Below the pieces are notes generated by a model, which was given only the letters and a program-made list of their open reading frames with translations, had not been told where the DNA came from and did not search any database. Of a DNA stretch of 11,692 bases, positions 8,150-11,692 are shown piece by piece. The DNA is from an uncultured Eubacteriaceae bacterium (GTDB lineage: Bacteria > Bacillota > Clostridia > Eubacteriales > UBA1433): NCBI GenBank assembly GCA_937880125.1, contig CALFLU010000107.1, positions 1 through 11,692 of the forward strand, in the 5' to 3' direction. The position numbers and the translations under genes are program-made. Each line of letters starts with the position of its first letter. Within the stretch, counting starts at the first letter, position 1.

Positions 8150-9469
8150 ATGAAACGATTCAAAATCAACAAGCAATACCTAACCATCAGCATTTATGTA
8201 GTGGCATCGCTTTGTGCGGTCATCTTGTTTTTAATGATGATCTACAATTTGTCCACGGTAACCGAAGCTGTTAAAAAACTGTTGGGTTTTTTGAGCGCGA
8301 TGCTAAAGCCGGTGATATGGGGATTTTTTCTCGCATATTTGCTGAACAGACCCGTACAATATCTTTATAAGCTGCTGTCTAAGATAAAAAGCAGAAAGCT
8401 TACCCACGGCGTCAAAAAAGGCATTTCAATCTCGGTGGGATTTTTAATTTTATTTTTGGCATTATTTTTAATCTTTTATGCGGCGATTCCCGCCATGGTG
8501 CAAAGCATCACACAATTGGTGGAAGGTGTGCCCACCTACACGAAAATGGTCAATGACTTTGTGCAAAAATTGAGCCAAAACGAAAGATTGGTACAGGTCA
8601 TGGCAACCTTTAACTTTGATTTATCCAACAAACAGTCGGTAAGCGACTTTATTTCGTCGCAATGGGCGACAATTCAAGGGTGGCTTGAGCGTCTGGCAAG
8701 TTCATCGATGAACTTCTTGGTATCTTTCAGCCGTGCGCTGGTAAATATGTTCCTGGCGCTGTTTTTCTCCATTTACATGCTCATCGATAAAGACAATTTG
8801 CGCATGCATTTTTCTTCTGTCGTCAAACGCATTTCGCCCAAACTGTATTATCGCGCGGGCTATGTGTTGAAACTGACGGATGAAATGTTCTTTACGTTTT
8901 TAACGGGCAAGGCGTTTTGTTCGCTGATTATTGGGGTGCTGACCTTTGTGCCCTGTGCGATTTTGCAAATTAAATACGCCGGACTCATTTCTATTTTGGT
9001 GGCGGTATCCAACATGATTCCCATCTTCGGGCCGCTCATCGGTTCGGTTCCCGCAGTATTTTTGGGTATGCTGACAGCGCCCATTTACGGCGTTTGGGTG
9101 TTGGTCATCATCGTCATCGCACAGCAAATTGAGTCCAACATCATCAGCCCCAAAATTTTGGGAGACTCCGTGGGCATCAATGCCTTTTGGGTGTTGTTTT
9201 CCATTGTGGTGTTCGGGAAAATATGGGGCGTGCTGGGCATGTTGTTTGCCACGCCGATATTTGGTGTGTTTGCCGTGTTGTTTAAAGACTGGTTGAGAAC
9301 GCCCGCACCGCTGCCAAAAATAGAAGAAGAGGTTGTGGAAAAAGAGCAGATGGAAACAAAGCTGCTGCGCTATCACGAAGAAAGAGAGCAGGCGGATCAG
9401 GAGAAAAAAGAGGTTCGCATGCTGCAAAAGCAGCTCAACAAGCTCAACAGCAAGCGAAAGAAAAAATAA
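8150..9469 (+). CDS. AI-2E family transporter (PerM/YtvI-like membrane permease)
   Basis: This 439-residue integral membrane protein belongs to the AI-2E transporter family (formerly UPF0118). Members have been linked to autoinducer-2 export, Na+/Li+-H+ antiport or sporulation, so the substrate cannot be stated. Hydrophobic segments lie near 11-34, 44-64 and 91-113. A soluble stretch of about 70 residues follows, and then further membrane segments from about 185 to 380. The family signature NMIPIFGPLIGSVPA begins at Asn288, and a second conserved block reads ESNIISPKILG. The last 55 residues (from about 384) are highly charged, probably helical or coiled-coil, end in KRKKK and are likely cytoplasmic. 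A strong AGAGG (8138-8143) precedes ATG 8150 by about 6 nt. The patatin-like gene starts 15 nt after the stop, suggesting cotranscription. Confidence 0.9.
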   Translation: MKRFKINKQYLTISIYVVASLCAVILFLMMIYNLSTVTEAVKKLLGFLSAMLKPVIWGFFLAYLLNRPVQYLYKLLSKIKSRKLTHGVKKGISISVGFLILFLALFLIFYAAIPAMVQSITQLVEGVPTYTKMVNDFVQKLSQNERLVQVMATFNFDLSNKQSVSDFISSQWATIQGWLERLASSSMNFLVSFSRALVNMFLALFFSIYMLIDKDNLRMHFSSVVKRISPKLYYRAGYVLKLTDEMFFTFLTGKAFCSLIIGVLTFVPCAILQIKYAGLISILVAVSNMIPIFGPLIGSVPAVFLGMLTAPIYGVWVLVIIVIAQQIESNIISPKILGDSVGINAFWVLFSIVVFGKIWGVLGMLFATPIFGVFAVLFKDWLRTPAPLPKIEEEVVEKEQMETKLLRYHEEREQADQEKKEVRMLQKQLNKLNSKRKKK

Positions 9470-9474
9470 GTGTT

Positions 9475-9480
9475 AGGGGA
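9475..9480 (+). promoter_or_regulatory. Shine-Dalgarno site of the patatin-like gene
   Basis: AGGGGA ends 4 nt before ATG 9485. It lies between the upstream GTG at 9470 and this ATG, so it can serve only the ATG and decides the start in its favour. Confidence 0.7.
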
Positions 9481-9484
9481 AAAA

Positions 9485-10372
9485 ATGGAGCAAAACGAAC
9501 TCGATTTTCAGGAACTGAAAAAAATTATCACCACAAGAATTCGGGGCATCTATCAGCCTCCCTGGGCTGTTGCCTTCAGCGGGGGCGGCATGCGCGCCGC
9601 CGCGCATATCGGCGTAATCAAAGCCTTTGAAGAAAACGATATTTTTCCGGATATGATTGCAGCCTCATCCACCGGCAGCATCATTGCCGCTGCCTATGGG
9701 TTGGGCATGGAAGCAGAGGAAATTTTGCGCTTTTTTATCGCCGAAAAAGAAAACTTGTTAAATATAAAGAGAAGAGACGATCTCACCCGTCCTCTTGATG
9801 ATGGGGCAAGGGCGCGAGCTGCCGCCCTGGGCGCCGATGCGTTGGAATCTGTTTTGAGCGCGTTGTTCGGTGAGCGTGATTTTTCTGAAATGAAGGCGCC
9901 GTGCTATATTGTAGCGACCGACTTAACCCATGGCAAAGAGGCTGTTTTCTCTCAGGGTTCTGTGGCAAAAGCCTGCAGAGCGGGCATGTCCATTCCGGGG
10001 TTGTTTATGCCTTATGTGCATGAAGAGGCCATTATTGTAGACGGCTTTGTCATCAACAATCTGCCTGCCAATGTGTTGCGAGAAAACGGGGCCGAAATTG
10101 TGCTGGGCATCAACGCCCATGCGGGCAAAAATGCCCGTGCAGTGAGCACGGATATTTCCGATGTTTTCAATGCCACGGTGGAGATGCTCTCAGCATCTTG
10201 CATGCAGGCGGGCATGGAAGAATCGGACTTGGTCATTGAGCCCAAGATGGATTGTTTTGCCATGTTTTCGGCAGACGAAGAGAGCATTCGCAAGATGTAT
10301 GAAACAGGATATGAAGCCGCAATGAGCAAACTGGACGATATTGCGGCGCTTTTCGTGCGCAACAACAGCTGA
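9485..10372 (+). CDS. Patatin-like phospholipase family protein
   Basis: The 295-residue product has the patatin-like (RssA/YlbK-type) serine hydrolase fold, a Ser-Asp dyad enzyme that usually cleaves acyl esters of lipids. The oxyanion-hole loop GGGMRA (33-38) follows a short N-terminal helix. The nucleophile elbow reads ASSTG, with predicted nucleophile Ser62. The catalytic Asp186 is in IVDGFVINNLP. The intervening CRAGMSIPGLFMP segment matches the conserved block seen as S-SIPG-F-P in relatives. The first glycine of GXSXG is alanine here, a deviation from the usual GTSAG. There is no signal peptide or obvious membrane segment, so it is predicted to be cytoplasmic or peripheral. The start is ATG 9485, served by AGGGGA at 9475-9480. 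An in-frame GTG at 9470 abuts the permease stop and lacks its own site. Substrate is unknown. Confidence 0.9.
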   Translation: MEQNELDFQELKKIITTRIRGIYQPPWAVAFSGGGMRAAAHIGVIKAFEENDIFPDMIAASSTGSIIAAAYGLGMEAEEILRFFIAEKENLLNIKRRDDLTRPLDDGARARAAALGADALESVLSALFGERDFSEMKAPCYIVATDLTHGKEAVFSQGSVAKACRAGMSIPGLFMPYVHEEAIIVDGFVINNLPANVLRENGAEIVLGINAHAGKNARAVSTDISDVFNATVEMLSASCMQAGMEESDLVIEPKMDCFAMFSADEESIRKMYETGYEAAMSKLDDIAALFVRNNS

Positions 10373-10451
10373 TAACCCAACACACAAAGGGTATTGGCAT
10401 GATGCGCTTTTTGTTGTAAAAAATTAAAAAAACGATAAAGGCGAAAATAAA
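10373..10451 (+). other. 79-nt gap between the patatin-like gene and nnr
   Basis: The gap is A-rich towards its right end. AAAGG at 10437-10441 is a plausible ribosome binding site, 10 nt before ATG 10452. GCATGATGC (10397-10405) is a short inverted repeat, but the stem is only 4 bp, so no rho-independent terminator is supported. Readthrough from the upstream pair into nnr is therefore likely. Confidence 0.5.
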
Positions 10452-11692
10452 ATGGAAATACTCAGTGTAGACGAAAGTCGTCAAAGCGACTTATTTACGC
10501 TAAAAGAAGAAAAAGCAGAAGGCAAGGATTTGGTATATCGCGCAGGCAGTGCACTGTATGATGTGCTGCGCAGCGAATATATGCCTTTGTATACAAAAAA
10601 AATCTGTGTCCTTTGCGGAAAAGGCAACAACGGCGCAGACGGGCTGGCGCTGTCGTTTTTGCTGATCAAAGCAAATATTCCCGTAAAAATCATGTTGGTA
10701 TCCCAAGCCGACCGACTGAGCAGTGAAGCGCGTTATTATTACGACTTGTTAAAACATATCAAGGCGGAAATTTTTTTCGTAAGCAGCCGCAACCTTCGAG
10801 AAGCCGCACAATATATGGAAGGCAGCGATGTGATTGTAGACGCTCTTTTGGGCACGGGACTCAATCGAGAAGTGACAGGGTTATATGGCGGTGTCATTGA
10901 ACTGATCAATCTGCAACAGGCCGATAAAATCGCAATCGATATTTCTTCGGGGCTCAACGGCAACAGCGGACAGGTTATGGGTCGCGCCGTACAGGCAGAC
11001 TTGACGGTGGTGATGCAGCAGTATAAATACGGAAACATCTTAAATGATGCTGACGACTACACCAAGCGAAAAATTGTCAAAGACATCAAAATTCGCAGCG
11101 AAAAAAAGAGTGAAGTAACGCTGCTGCAGCAAAGCGATGTTACCGCGGCGTTGCGTCAACCGAAACAAAATGTGCACAAATACCAAAAGGGAAACATACT
11201 GGTCTTGGGCGGCAGCAAGGGCATGGAAGGCGCCTTGGTACTCTGCGCGCAAGCGGCCTTGCGCAGCGGTGCAGGGTTGGTAAGTATCGGCGCACGAAAA
11301 GAAGCCTACTTGCGCACCGTTTGCCTGGCACCCACTGAGGTGATGCTCCATGAACTCGACGAAGAGGGTATCGAAGGATTGTTGAATAAAAAAACCGCCT
11401 TGGCTACGGGCATGGGGCTGAAAAAGGATGAGTCCTCTTTGCGGTTGCTGCAACAACTACTGCAAAGCGGCTTGCCTGTGGTGTTGGATGCGGGTGCCTT
11501 GACAATATTGGCGGAAAACGAAGAAATCATGCAAAGTATGCACAATAAAATAATACTCACTCCCCACACGGGAGAGTTGGCGGCTTTGCTGCACTGCGAG
11601 GCGCAGGAGGTGCGCAACCATCCCGTGCAGGCGGCAAAAGAGGCGGCAAAAAAGTATCAAAACGTCGTTGTGCTCAAAATGAATAAAACGTT
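10452..11692 (+). CDS. nnr: Bifunctional NAD(P)H-hydrate epimerase / ADP-dependent NAD(P)HX dehydratase, 3' end missing
   Basis: This enzyme repairs hydrated NADH and NADPH. The N-terminal YjeF-type domain interconverts the R and S epimers, and the C-terminal ribokinase-like domain dehydrates the S form using ADP. In the 413 complete codons visible, the epimerase half shows GKGNNGADGL (56-65), VDALLGTGL with Asp130, and IDISSGLNG with Asp163. The dehydratase half begins near 215 with HKYQKG (His242), GGS (253-255), ALRSGAGLVSIG, VLDAGAL with Asp346, ILTPHTGEL with His372 and VVLKMNKT at the edge. The full protein is normally near 500 residues, so about 85-90 are outside the window. Several usual motif residues are replaced: DIPSGL reads DISSGL, GPGLG reads GMGLK, DADAL reads DAGAL and KGAxT reads KMNKT. 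The gene follows the patatin-like gene on the same strand. Confidence 0.93.
   Translation, partial: MEILSVDESRQSDLFTLKEEKAEGKDLVYRAGSALYDVLRSEYMPLYTKKICVLCGKGNNGADGLALSFLLIKANIPVKIMLVSQADRLSSEARYYYDLLKHIKAEIFFVSSRNLREAAQYMEGSDVIVDALLGTGLNREVTGLYGGVIELINLQQADKIAIDISSGLNGNSGQVMGRAVQADLTVVMQQYKYGNILNDADDYTKRKIVKDIKIRSEKKSEVTLLQQSDVTAALRQPKQNVHKYQKGNILVLGGSKGMEGALVLCAQAALRSGAGLVSIGARKEAYLRTVCLAPTEVMLHELDEEGIEGLLNKKTALATGMGLKKDESSLRLLQQLLQSGLPVVLDAGALTILAENEEIMQSMHNKIILTPHTGELAALLHCEAQEVRNHPVQAAKEAAKKYQNVVVLKMNKT

Noticed and set aside
9470..9484. GTG start for the patatin-like gene at 9470
   Set aside because: It immediately abuts the permease stop, and the AGGGGA site lies downstream of it, so the ATG at 9485 is better supported.
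10383..10416. Rho-independent terminator after the patatin-like gene
   Set aside because: The best pairing is a 4-bp GCAT/ATGC stem with a single-base loop. The T-rich stretch after it is interrupted, and no stable outer stem forms.
10411..10439. Promoter for nnr: TTGTTG, 17-nt spacer, GATAAA
   Set aside because: The predicted start would fall only about 6 nt before ATG 10452 and downstream of the likely ribosome binding site. It is probably chance in an A-rich gap.
1..11692. Frequent AGCGG pentamers on the + strand, the Chi site of Bacillus subtilis AddAB
   Set aside because: By eye they seem somewhat more common on + than on -, but a 5-mer is expected about ten times per strand here, codon usage biases the count, and Chi differs between species. 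Only a whole-genome strand-skew count could decide.
1..11692. Search for mobile elements, CRISPR repeats, defence genes, tRNAs or riboswitches
   Set aside because: No repeats, inverted termini, transposase motifs, cloverleaf-like segments or long structured leaders were recognised. Nearly all bases are explained by seven housekeeping-type genes.

Overview
The window is ordinary-looking chromosomal DNA from a bacterium, most likely a member of the Bacillota (Clostridia or a close relative). This rests on the AddA/AddB-type recombination nuclease instead of RecBCD, a methylerythritol-phosphate (MEP) pathway kinase, an AI-2E-family permease with a lysine-rich tail, strong purine-rich ribosome binding sites and moderate G+C. 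A genus cannot be named from this sequence alone. Nearly every base is coding. No tRNA, rRNA, CRISPR array, insertion sequence, prophage gene or long repeat was seen.

Left block (1-7587, + strand): addB (5' end cut off by the window), addA and ispE run head to tail with overlapping ends (32 nt between addB and addA, 8 nt between addA and ispE). They are most likely one translationally coupled unit. AddAB processes double-strand DNA ends for homologous recombination. IspE makes an isoprenoid precursor and has no obvious functional link to it.

Middle (7588-8149): lspA (signal peptidase II) lies on the - strand and converges on ispE with only 7 nt between the two stop codons. Its promoter sits in a 93-nt divergent region shared with the next + strand gene.

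Right block (8150-11692, + strand): an AI-2E-family membrane permease, a patatin-like phospholipase starting 15 nt after it, and after a 79-nt gap a bifunctional NAD(P)HX epimerase/dehydratase (nnr) that runs off the right edge. The three are probably cotranscribed. lspA and the right block are envelope, lipid and metabolite-repair functions.

I see no clear new biological system. The points most worth a second look are the altered nucleophile elbow of the patatin-like protein, several substitutions in normally invariant motifs of the nnr product, and the tight convergent and divergent layout around lspA.
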